From contig JBGPND010000261.1 in NCBI GenBank assembly GCA_041487355.1, positions 1 through 6,399 of the forward strand: DNA of 6,399 nucleotides, read 5' to 3'. Origin of the DNA: JAMXLO01 sp041487355. Lineage in GTDB: Bacteria; Pseudomonadota; Alphaproteobacteria; Acetobacterales; Acetobacteraceae. Numbering within the stretch: position 1 is the first letter of the stretch; each line of letters begins with the position of its first letter. This document shows, in pieces, positions 1 through 5,103 of this stretch. The notes under the pieces are model-generated. The model made no database searches. It had not been told where the DNA came from and saw only the letters and a list, made by a program, of their open reading frames with translations. Position numbers and translations under genes: made by a program.

Positions 1-18
1 CTTGTCGCCGCTCCCTCG

Positions 19-99
19 CCGTCATGGCCGGGCTTGTCCCGGCCATCAGTGGTGGCACCGTGCCACGACGGATGGCCGGGACAAGCCCGGCCATGACGG
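19..99. repeat. Inverted pair of REP-like palindromes (BIME-like)
   Basis: Arms 19-47 and 71-99 are perfect 29-bp reverse complements. Each arm is itself palindromic: ATGGCCGGG (24-32) pairs with CCCGGCCAT (38-46) around CTTGT, and the second arm repeats this at 72-80 and 86-94 around ACAAG. The spacer adds a small stem, GTGGCA (52-57) with TGCCAC (61-66). The whole can therefore fold as one long hairpin or as two separate hairpins. Such GGCCGGG-TTGTCC-type units are widely dispersed in GC-rich alphaproteobacteria. No REP-associated transposase gene is present here. Confidence 0.85.
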
Positions 100-160
100 G
101 AAAAGCGAGCGCTGACCAAGGGTCATTGATTCGGGCGGTTGGTATGATACCGCCGTAATC

Positions 161-187
161 GTCATGCCCGCGCAAGCGGGAACCCAG
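161..187. repeat. Short hairpin repeat unit, CCCGCGCAAGCGGG core
   Basis: The core CCCGC (167-171), GCAA loop (172-175) and GCGGG (176-180) sits in a GTCATGCCCGCG...GGAACCCAG context. Similar GTCATGCCCGCGnAAGCGGGAATCCAG-type repeats are common in proteobacterial intergenic DNA, from recall. The CGGGATTCCAG at 331-341 resembles its right end, so the long stem at 253-324 may have landed inside or between such units. Confidence 0.5.
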
Positions 188-252
188 AGCTGCAAACGAG
201 AGCCCTGGTCCCACTGGGTGACCGGAAACGCGACCGCCTCTCTCGCGAGTCG

Positions 253-324
253 TGATGTGTATCGCTGCGCTCAACCCATCCTACGCTGCGACGTAGGATG
301 GGTTGAGCGCAGCGATACACATCA
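253..324. repeat. Long perfect inverted repeat (33-bp arms, 6-nt loop)
   Basis: The arm at 253-285 is an exact reverse complement of 292-324, with loop CTGCGA (286-291). The right arm contains GTAGGATGGGTTGAGCGC, a dispersed proteobacterial repeat that often gives spurious proteins reading GWVERSDTHH. It lies 37 bp past the glucoamylase stop. There is no T-tract, so it is not a classical intrinsic terminator, but a transcript through it would form a very stable stem. Identical arms imply recent formation, conversion or selection for pairing. Confidence 0.85.
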
Positions 325-346
325 TTCCGGCGGGATTCCAGTCATG

Positions 347-361
347 CTGAACTTGGTTCAG
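347..361. repeat. Small hairpin abutting the glucoamylase stop
   Basis: CTGAAC (347-352) pairs perfectly with GTTCAG (356-361) around TTG. The surrounding GTCATGCTGAACTTGGTTCAG resembles a dispersed repeat end seen in many proteobacteria. It begins directly after the TGA of the minus-strand glucoamylase (362-364). With no T-run it is a poor terminator on its own. Confidence 0.45.
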
Positions 362-2743
362 TCAGCCTGCGGCAATGGTCACGGTGTGATCCCGGCCGAG
401 CCATTCGCCGGTCGCGGTGTTCTGCCAGGTGAAGACAACGGCACGGCCTGGCGCGAAACCGCCCGTCGGGATTTCCGCCGTGTGGATGCCCAGCCCCGTG
501 TCGCGCGTCCGCGTGTCGCTCCGCGTTTGCCAGCCATCCGCGCTCCAGTGCACCAGCGCCGGTTCAGACAGGTCGAGCCGCAACACGCGACCGGCGGGAA
601 TTGAGGGCGGGCGCCAATCCGGGCGCCAGGTGCGGCAGCGCGCCACTCGCTTCTCGCGCAGATAGCGGCGGACCGGCTGCGGCGGCCGGTCGAATACCGC
701 ATTGTCCGCCAGCGAGCGCAGCAGCTTGATGTGCTCGGCGTGCGCCCAGGCCAGTGGCATGGCCGAACCGCTGGGCTTGCCTGGCTCGAGTTCCAGCGCC
801 AGGTTCGGCGGGCCGTCCCAGACCTGCTCCGGCAGCAGCTTTCCCGGGCTCGCACCGGCCTCCATCGTCGCCAGCAGCCGTTCCGCCTCGGCGCGGCGGC
901 CGGCCGCCAGCTCGTAATGCGCCCGCTCGCCGGCGAGCAGCGGCCAGACGCGGCCGACGCCGGTGCCGTCATACGGACGCCCGTCCTCATGCTCGCCGTA
1001 GCCGTCGCCGTTGTAACGCCGCCAGCCCGGCCCGTAGGGCAGATCCACGCACAGCACATGATCGATCACCTTCACCGTGTCGGTGATGCGCGGATCATCG
1101 GCCGCCCGCAGCCCGAAGCGCACCAGGGCCAGCGCGTCGGTGCTGATCAGTTCGTCCGCGGCGACATGGGAGGCCTCGGCGAAGCGGTTGCGCACCTCGA
1201 CTGTTCCGCGCGGTTCGGCGCGCGCCTCGCCCGGCACTTCGGGCGCAATGCGGACATAGTAGCCGGGGACACCGACCTCCCGACTCAGCCGCGTGTCCAC
1301 GACGTAGATCCAGTCCTCGATCTGCTCGTTCCAGGCATCCGCCGTGTCGCGCAGGAAATCCGCGACGCCGTCGATGTCGCAGGTCTCGGCGAGATCTGCG
1401 GCGGCGAGCAGGGCGGCGACCTGCACGGCCAGGGTGAACGGCGTGTAGCCGGCATTCTCCTCCCAACGGTCCTGGCTGGTCCTCGGACCGTGGCTGACGA
1501 CGAAGCCCGACGCGCGGGCCACCATGGGCCAATACGCGGTGAGCACCGGCCGTGGCATCGCGCCCTCGCGCAACGCCGTGTCCAGCAGCAGCATCGGGAA
1601 GGCGCATTCGTCGAGCTGGATGCCGGACCAGTACGGCGTGCCGTCGAGCCAGCAATTCTGCGGCCAGGAGCCGTCCTCCTCCTGAATGGCGCGCAGGTAG
1701 CGCACCACGCGCATCACCTCCTGATTCGCGCCACAGGCCAGGAAAGCGCCTGCGGTCTGCACCAGATCACGCGGCCAGACGAGGTGGTAGCCGCCGATGT
1801 CGTCGTCACCCTTGCTGCTGCCCCAGGGGATCGACAGGCTCGCGATCAGGCCACCGGGAAATGTGGGACTCTCATGGCAGCGCAGCACGGCGGTGCTGAC
1901 GCGGTAGACATTGTGTCCGTCCACCTTCCGGTCGAGCGAGCGCAGCCGCGCCTGCCAGCCGCGCCAGCCGGTGGCGTATTCCTGGAGCTGCGTGTCGGAC
2001 GGCGTCTGCAGGCTGGCACGCACGCGGAACGCTGCCTCTGGCGCACTGCGTCCGAAGCCGAGGGCGAGCCTGAACTCGGTCTCCGGCGCCGCGATTTCGG
2101 CGCTCAGCGCGACGTTGCCGTCGGCGGCGCGGTCATACTCGTCGGTCAGCCTGCCGTGGGCGTGCAGCATCTGCCAGCCGTCGCTGGCGCCGACAAAGCC
2201 GACCGAGCTGGCGAGGAACGGCCGCGAGCAGCCGAGTGCGAGGCGGGTGCCGTCGCCTTCGGCGAACAGCAGTCGATGGCCCTTGTAGCTGTCGATCCAG
2301 GCGGTGTTGTGCGCGCCGCCATTGACCAGATGCGGCGCGAGCAGCGCGAACAGGCGGAGCGGCGGCCCGCTGAGCACTTCGAGCCGGATGCGCTGAAGGA
2401 CGACGTCGGCGCGTGGATCGGCGAGGACGTATTTGGTGATGCGGAAACGGCCACCAAGGTGGGTGTTGGTGAGCTGGAAGGCTGGCACGCCGTCCTCCAG
2501 CCCGGCGATCTCGAATTTGCAATCGCGCTTCTCTTCGGCGAAGAAGCCGGCGCCATCGGTGACGATGAAGCCGAAGTCGCGCGTGCAGGCCTGGTCGACG
2601 CGCGGATAGTAGATCTCGTCCAGGATGCCGTGGCTGAGCGTGAACCAGACGCGGCTGACCGGTGACAGCGCGGTGCCGACGCCGCTCTTGGCGCTGGATG
2701 TCCAGCGCGGTGGGATTCCTGGCCAGCCTGGTGCGTCGGTCAC
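362..2743 (-). CDS. GH15 glucoamylase (glucan 1,4-alpha-glucosidase)
   Basis: This is probably an inverting exo-hydrolase that releases beta-glucose from non-reducing ends of alpha-glucans such as starch, glycogen or maltodextrin. With the chosen start it has 793 residues. An N-terminal beta-sandwich domain (about 1-270, RWTSSAKSGVGTALS through the FGRSAP region) precedes the (alpha/alpha)6 catalytic domain (about 280-690) and a small beta-rich C-terminal domain ending near WLGRDHTVTI. Landmarks are the substrate-site motif WPRDL (Arg 325), DGSWPQN, the general acid Glu 428 in DRWEENAGY, and the general base Glu 639 in LPEQVWD. No signal peptide is visible, so it should be cytoplasmic. The longest frame opens at a GTG at 2782, but the GTG at 2743 has GAGGAGG (2749-2755) five bases upstream and is preferred. 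Glucodextranase or another GH15 specificity cannot be excluded. Confidence 0.93.
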   Translation of the reverse strand: MTDAPGWPGIPPRWTSSAKSGVGTALSPVSRVWFTLSHGILDEIYYPRVDQACTRDFGFIVTDGAGFFAEEKRDCKFEIAGLEDGVPAFQLTNTHLGGRFRITKYVLADPRADVVLQRIRLEVLSGPPLRLFALLAPHLVNGGAHNTAWIDSYKGHRLLFAEGDGTRLALGCSRPFLASSVGFVGASDGWQMLHAHGRLTDEYDRAADGNVALSAEIAAPETEFRLALGFGRSAPEAAFRVRASLQTPSDTQLQEYATGWRGWQARLRSLDRKVDGHNVYRVSTAVLRCHESPTFPGGLIASLSIPWGSSKGDDDIGGYHLVWPRDLVQTAGAFLACGANQEVMRVVRYLRAIQEEDGSWPQNCWLDGTPYWSGIQLDECAFPMLLLDTALREGAMPRPVLTAYWPMVARASGFVVSHGPRTSQDRWEENAGYTPFTLAVQVAALLAAADLAETCDIDGVADFLRDTADAWNEQIEDWIYVVDTRLSREVGVPGYYVRIAPEVPGEARAEPRGTVEVRNRFAEASHVAADELISTDALALVRFGLRAADDPRITDTVKVIDHVLCVDLPYGPGWRRYNGDGYGEHEDGRPYDGTGVGRVWPLLAGERAHYELAAGRRAEAERLLATMEAGASPGKLLPEQVWDGPPNLALELEPGKPSGSAMPLAWAHAEHIKLLRSLADNAVFDRPPQPVRRYLREKRVARCRTWRPDWRPPSIPAGRVLRLDLSEPALVHWSADGWQTRSDTRTRDTGLGIHTAEIPTGGFAPGRAVVFTWQNTATGEWLGRDHTVTIAAG

Positions 2744-2755
2744 TCTCGCCTCCTC
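2744..2755 (-). promoter_or_regulatory. Strong Shine-Dalgarno deciding the glucoamylase start
   Basis: On the minus strand GAGGAGG (complement of 2749-2755) is followed by five bases and a GTG at 2743-2741. The upstream in-frame GTG at 2782 shows no comparable ribosome site. Residues 1-13 of the longer frame (MAEPTLTPHEEAR) would then be untranslated leader, and the protein starts at VTDAPGWPG. Confidence 0.75.
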
Positions 2756-2762
2756 ATGCGGC

Positions 2763-2808
2763 GTCAGTGTAGGCTCTGCCACCGAGTGACTGAATGTTGA
2801 ACACTGAC
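2763..2808. promoter_or_regulatory. 8-bp inverted repeat in the glucoamylase/yebC divergent gap
   Basis: GTCAGTGT (2763-2770) and ACACTGAC (2801-2808) are exact reverse complements 30 bp apart within the 74-bp gap between two divergent starts. A possible minus-strand -10, TACACT (complement of 2766-2771), sits in one arm; the matching -35 (TTCAGT, complement of 2789-2794) is poor. It could be an operator acting on both genes, but an 8-bp match can arise by chance. Confidence 0.25.
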
Positions 2809-2817
2809 TCGTGAGCG

Positions 2818-3567
2818 ATGGCCGGACATTCCCAGTTCAAGAACATCATGCACCGCAAGGGCGCGCAGGATGCGCGCCGCGGCCGGCAGTTTGCCAGGCT
2901 GATCCGCGAGATCACGGTTGCTGCGCGCCAGGGCCTGCCTGATCCCGCCGCCAACCCGCGGCTGCGTGCGGCGATGGTGGCGGCGCGGCAGGCCAACATG
3001 CCGAAGGACACCGTTGATCGTGCGATCAAGAAGGCGACCGGCGGGGCAGGGGGCGAGGACTACGCCGAGGTGCGCTACGAGGGCTACGGCCCGGCCGGCG
3101 TCGCGATCATCGTCGAGGCGCTGACCGACAACCGCAACCGCACCGCCTCGGACATCCGTTCGGCGTTTGCCAAGCACGGCGGCGCGCTGGGCGAGACCAA
3201 CTCGGTGAGCTTCCTGTTCAACCGCCTGGGGGTGATCCGCTACCCGGCCTCCGCGGCCAGCGCCGACGACATGCTGGAGGCGGCGATCGAGGCGGGTGCC
3301 GAGAATGTCGAGAGCGACGCCGAGGCGCACGAGGTCACCGCTGCGGTCGATGATTTCTTCGCCGTGCGGGACGCGTTGGAGGCGCGGTTCGGCGCGCCGG
3401 AAAGCGCGCGGCTGGATTGGCGGCCGACCACCAGTGTCACGCTGGACGAGGACCGCGCCGCGTCGGTGCTGAAGCTGCTGGAGGTGCTGGAAGAGAGCGA
3501 CGACGTGCAGAACGTTTATGCGAACTTCGACATCCCCGATGCGGTGATGCAGAAGCTGTCGGCGTAG
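2818..3567 (+). CDS. yebC: YebC/PmpR/TACO1-family regulatory protein
   Basis: This 249-residue protein is full length for the family (about 240-250). It opens with the signature MAGHSQFKNIMHRKGAQDA, followed by the helical N-terminal domain (about 1-75, with the conserved NMPKDTVDRAIKKATG stretch). Next come the two alpha/beta domains (YEGYGPAGVAIIVEALTDNRNRTASDIR near 90-117, then GGALGETNSVSFLF). Family members were first described as DNA-binding transcriptional regulators; more recent work links YebC and mitochondrial TACO1 to the ribosome and to translation of proline-rich stretches. Which role applies here cannot be read from sequence. The ATG has only a weak upstream GTGAG. In many proteobacteria yebC directly precedes ruvC; here a minus-strand toxin-antitoxin block separates them. 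Confidence 0.97.
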   Translation: MAGHSQFKNIMHRKGAQDARRGRQFARLIREITVAARQGLPDPAANPRLRAAMVAARQANMPKDTVDRAIKKATGGAGGEDYAEVRYEGYGPAGVAIIVEALTDNRNRTASDIRSAFAKHGGALGETNSVSFLFNRLGVIRYPASAASADDMLEAAIEAGAENVESDAEAHEVTAAVDDFFAVRDALEARFGAPESARLDWRPTTSVTLDEDRAASVLKLLEVLEESDDVQNVYANFDIPDAVMQKLSA

Positions 3568-3583
3568 TCGTTATCAGCTTGTA

Positions 3584-3612
3584 GGGCGGGTTAGCCGAAG
3601 GCGTAACCCACC
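3584..3612. repeat. Imperfect hairpin repeat between convergent genes
   Basis: GGGTTAGCC (3588-3596) folds onto GGC-G-TAACCC (3600-3609) around GAA with one bulged G, extended by GG/CC outside a mismatch. Its GTAGGGCGGGTTAG...GTAACCCACC wording matches a dispersed proteobacterial repeat type. It lies between the yebC stop (3567) and the convergent parE stop (3645), so it could act as a two-way transcript end, although no T-tract follows. Confidence 0.5.
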
Positions 3613-3644
3613 ATCGTCTGAAGCCGGACAAGCACGGCCGGCGG

Positions 3645-3983
3645 CTAGAGGAGCCGCAGCAGGTTGCGGGCACTGTGCAGCACGCGCTCGACGCGCACCG
3701 TGTTCTCGCCCGGCGGCTCACGATACAGCACGAGGTAGCGGCCGTGCACCGCCATACGCAGGCCCGCAGCCAAGTCGGTGCGGGCACGGTATAGCTCCGG
3801 CGTCTCGGCGATCGCCCGGCACTTGGCTTCCAGCTCGGCGATGAAGCATGCCCTTGGGCCGGCCGGAGGCCGGACCCGAGGGGTGGCTGCCCGGACCGGG
3901 TTGTCGCGGGCGATGTAGTCGGCAATCTCCTCAAGGTCAGCCACAGCGCGCGGCGATAGGATCAGCCGGCGGGGCGCGCTCAC
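3645..3983 (-). CDS. parE: ParE/RelE-superfamily toxin with an in-frame insertion
   Basis: The fold signatures are RRLILSPRAVADLEEIADYIARDNP (beta1-alpha1), FIAELEAKCRAIAETPELYR (alpha2), GLRMAVHGRYLVLYRE (beta sheet) and the family C-terminus VERVLHSARNLLRLL. ParE toxins poison DNA gyrase while relatives cleave mRNA; sequence alone does not settle the target. The protein is 112 residues, whereas the family is usually about 95-100. The excess is residues 33-45 (APRVRPPAGP-like, proline/arginine-rich), encoded by a 39-nt palindromic unit lying exactly at the alpha1-alpha2 turn; without it the protein would have 99 residues. The GTG start (3981-3983) overlaps the antitoxin stop as GTGA, so the two are probably translationally coupled. 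Whether the toxin is still active is open. Confidence 0.88.
   Translation of the reverse strand: MSAPRRLILSPRAVADLEEIADYIARDNPVRAATPRVRPPAGPRACFIAELEAKCRAIAETPELYRARTDLAAGLRMAVHGRYLVLYREPPGENTVRVERVLHSARNLLRLL
3849..3892. repeat. 39-nt palindromic unit inserted in frame in parE
   Basis: The arm at 3851-3864 (CCCTTGGGCCGGCC) pairs with 3868-3882 around loop GGA, with one G-T wobble and one bulged A. The unit 3849-3887 begins with TGCCC (3849-3853), and a second TGCCC follows at 3888-3892, resembling a 5-bp duplication. It is exactly 13 codons, so the frame is kept, and it encodes residues 33-45 of the toxin. Removing it joins NPVRA directly to CFIAEL, a normal ParE reading. Confidence 0.6.
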
Positions 3984-4249
3984 CCGGCCGGCGGTTGGCC
4001 GAACCGGGCGCGCAGCCGGGCAAACACCTCTCCGGCATTCAGGCCCGGCCCGCTGTCGATGCCCTCCTGCACCAGGCGGCGCAGCTCCTCGGTCTCCAGC
4101 GTCTCGATCTTGCGGCGCAGGCGCCAGTCCCGCAGTGCGTCACGCACCACCTCGCTGACGCTGCCATAGTCGCCGCCTTCCACCGCCGCACGTAGCTCGG
4201 CCACCATGTCCGGGGTCAGGGCAATACTGAGCTTTTCAACGTTGGCCAT
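3980..4249 (-). CDS. parD: ParD-type ribbon-helix-helix antitoxin
   Basis: The protein has 89 residues from the chosen ATG (MANVEKLSIALTPDM). Residues 5-12 (EKLSIALT) form the DNA-binding beta strand, and residues 13-45 (PDMVAELRAAVEGGDYGSVSEVVRDALRDWRLR) the two helices of a ribbon-helix-helix domain of the ParD/CopG type. The remaining charged C-terminal tail is the part that normally wraps and neutralises ParE. The frame extends 15 codons further to 4294, but those residues (MGNLATTLHPWHHDA) look non-conserved and run through the promoter and palindrome. No Shine-Dalgarno precedes this ATG, and a possible promoter places the transcript start on the ATG itself. The TGA overlaps the toxin's GTG. 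Confidence 0.88.
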   Translation of the reverse strand: MANVEKLSIALTPDMVAELRAAVEGGDYGSVSEVVRDALRDWRLRRKIETLETEELRRLVQEGIDSGPGLNAGEVFARLRARFGQPPAG

Positions 4250-4264
4250 GGCATCATGATGCCA
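4249..4264. promoter_or_regulatory. 16-bp perfect palindrome, candidate ParD operator
   Basis: TGGCATCATGATGCCA is a perfect palindrome touching the parD start codon (4247-4249). ParD-type proteins repress their own operon by binding such sites as dimers. The palindrome covers the candidate -10 (CATCAT, complement of 4256-4261), so binding would block transcription. Confidence 0.55.
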
Positions 4265-4284
4265 CGGATGGAGAGTGGTAGCAA
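4250..4284 (-). promoter_or_regulatory. Candidate parDE promoter, possibly leaderless
   Basis: On the minus strand, TTGCTA (complement of 4279-4284; 4 of 6 to TTGACA) is followed by a 17-bp spacer and CATCAT (complement of 4256-4261; 4 of 6 to TATAAT). Six bases later comes the A of the parD ATG. This fits the missing Shine-Dalgarno: the mRNA could start at the start codon. Confidence 0.35.
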
Positions 4285-4302
4285 GATTTCCCACCGGCCC
4301 AG

Positions 4303-4731
4303 CTATGCCTCCGGGATGCGCACATCCAGGCCAAGTTCACGCGCCGCGCGGGCCAGCCTTCGGTCCAGCGTGACCAGGCTGAGATCCAGCCTGCGGCAGA
4401 TCGCCGCGTGCAGCGCGTCGGGTGCACGCAACATCAGCTCAAAGCGACGGACATAGACATTCGCCAGCCGGACATCCGATGCGATCACGTCTGCCGTTAT
4501 GGTTATACCAGCCCGCCAGATGTCCAAGTCCGCCAGCCGGGCCAAAGCATCCGCTGCCTCAAGCCGGCGAGTACGCACCAGGCGCGACAATCCTGACGCC
4601 ACCTCCGCAATTGCAAAATCACTGACGTACAGGTCTTCGTCCCAGCCACGCAGTAAGAGCTCGACCGCAGCGCTCGCCGACTCCTCGATGATCGTCGGGA
4701 GCAAGACGCTGGCATCCAGATAGGCATTCAC
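4303..4731 (-). CDS. vapC: PIN-domain ribonuclease toxin (VapC-type)
   Basis: The 142-residue single-domain protein has the usual size for the family. The four metal-binding acidic residues of the PIN fold are all visible: Asp 6 in NAYLDASVLLP, Glu 43 in AIAEVASGL, Asp 105 in LRAPDALHAAI, and Asp 123 in LVTLDRRLA. Such toxins are Mg2+/Mn2+-dependent endoribonucleases that typically cut tRNA or rRNA and are held inactive by the cognate antitoxin. The intact active site suggests a functional enzyme; the RNA target is unknown. The GTG start (4729-4731) overlaps the TGA of the upstream antitoxin as GTGA, and the LDASVLLP beta strand begins at residue 5, supporting this start. The stop (4303-4305) is 53 bp upstream of the parD start. 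Confidence 0.9.
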   Translation of the reverse strand: MNAYLDASVLLPTIIEESASAAVELLLRGWDEDLYVSDFAIAEVASGLSRLVRTRRLEAADALARLADLDIWRAGITITADVIASDVRLANVYVRRFELMLRAPDALHAAICRRLDLSLVTLDRRLARAARELGLDVRIPEA

Positions 4732-4979
4732 CTCTCGTCGACATCATAGAGTTCATTGAGCAGTTCGACCGATGTCACATCTACCTTCCTGCGTGCCTGA
4801 CGGCGAGCTTTCAGCCAATCATAAATGGCCTTGCTGGATCGAGGTCTGGCCTGGTCAGTCGGACGTAGCTCCGCCACCGGCTTGCCATGGCGCGTGATCA
4901 CCACCTCTTCGCCCTCGATCGCCTTATCTATCAACGTTGGCAAACGGTTCTTGGCCTCGGACACACTGTATGCGCCCAT
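4728..4979 (-). CDS. Phd/YefM-type antitoxin of the PIN toxin
   Basis: The 83-residue protein opens MGAYSVSEAKNRLPTLIDKA and continues EGEEVVITRHGKPVAELRP, the standard Phd/YefM N-terminal domain (about 1-50) that dimerises and binds operator DNA. The C-terminal part (KAIYDWLKARRQARRKVDVTSVELLNELYDVDER) is the partly disordered arm that normally occupies the toxin. The frame extends 32 codons upstream, but the ATG at 4979 has GGAGG six bases before it, and homology begins there. Phd-type antitoxins paired with PIN toxins are often annotated vapB. The stop overlaps the toxin start, giving an antitoxin-first coupled operon. It is likely autoregulated through the palindromes at 5001-5018. Confidence 0.88.
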   Translation of the reverse strand: MGAYSVSEAKNRLPTLIDKAIEGEEVVITRHGKPVAELRPTDQARPRSSKAIYDWLKARRQARRKVDVTSVELLNELYDVDER

Positions 4980-4990
4980 CGGGGGCCTCC
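4980..4990 (-). promoter_or_regulatory. Ribosome site fixing the Phd-type antitoxin start
   Basis: On the minus strand GGAGG (complement of 4986-4990) is followed by CCCCCG and the ATG at 4979-4977. It favours this start over the upstream in-frame ATG at 5075, which would place the coding region across the promoter. Confidence 0.7.
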
Positions 4991-5000
4991 GCTCAGAATA

Positions 5001-5018
5001 GCCATCGATATGGCCATA
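5001..5018. promoter_or_regulatory. Nested palindromes, candidate antitoxin operator
   Basis: GCCAT-CGAT-ATGGC (5001-5014) and the perfect 10-bp palindrome TATGGCCATA (5009-5018) overlap, giving three GCCAT/ATGGC half-sites in 17 bp. They overlap the candidate -10 of the antitoxin operon and lie about 22-39 bp upstream of its ATG, the expected place for toxin-antitoxin autorepression. Confidence 0.45.
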
Positions 5019-5035
5019 ATCTACCGGCTTGTCGA
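5007..5035 (-). promoter_or_regulatory. Candidate promoter of the Phd/PIN operon
   Basis: On the minus strand TCGACA (complement of 5030-5035; 5 of 6 to TTGACA) is followed by 17 bp and CATATC (complement of 5007-5012; 3 of 6 to TATAAT). A start near 5000 would leave a leader of about 20 nt carrying the GGAGG. The -10 is weak. Confidence 0.35.
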
Positions 5036-5064
5036 TACCACATGCAGCCACCGCCGGCTCGTCG

Positions 5065-5070
5065 TATACC
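5065..5070 (+). promoter_or_regulatory. Weak candidate -10 for ruvC
   Basis: TATACC matches TATAAT at 4 of 6 positions and would give a leader of about 27 nt before the ruvC ATG. No convincing -35 is seen 16-18 bp upstream. In many proteobacteria ruvC is transcribed from yebC, so the inserted minus-strand block would require a new promoter in this gap. Confidence 0.2.
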
Positions 5071-5103
5071 GGCACAAGTCATGAACAGGGACCCGATTCG
5101 CAC

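Larger units (their letters stand above)
1..361. other. Gene-free, repeat-rich intergenic region
   Basis: No credible coding sequence lies here. A reading frame from 164 runs into the glucoamylase antisense and only translates repeat DNA; its GWVERSDTHH wording recurs in spurious database proteins. The stretch holds an inverted pair of REP-like palindromes (19-99), a short weak stem (GGCGGT 134-139 / ACCGCC 149-154), a CCCGC-GCAA-GCGGG hairpin unit (161-187), a very long stem (253-324), and a small hairpin touching the glucoamylase stop codon (347-361). It is the 3' flank of the minus-strand glucoamylase gene, so these structures may end or protect its transcript; that role is inferred. Confidence 0.75.

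Noticed and set aside
1..361. A CRISPR array, suggested by several repeats in a short span.
   Set aside because: The units are palindromes of different families with no regular repeat-spacer period.
164..604. A 146-codon plus-strand frame.
   Set aside because: It translates palindromic repeats (GWVERSDTHH-type peptide) and then runs antisense into the glucoamylase 3' end.
731..2665. A 644-codon open frame on the plus strand.
   Set aside because: It is antisense to the well-supported glucoamylase, has no recognisable domain, and such frames are common opposite GC-rich genes.
3623..3642. A 5-bp GCCGG/CCGGC stem just past the parE stop as a terminator.
   Set aside because: It is short with a 10-nt loop and no T-tract, and such matches are frequent by chance at this GC content.
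5029..5103. An N-terminal extension of RuvC by 25 residues.
   Set aside because: The residues are not RuvC-like, and RuvC normally begins a few residues before GIDPG.
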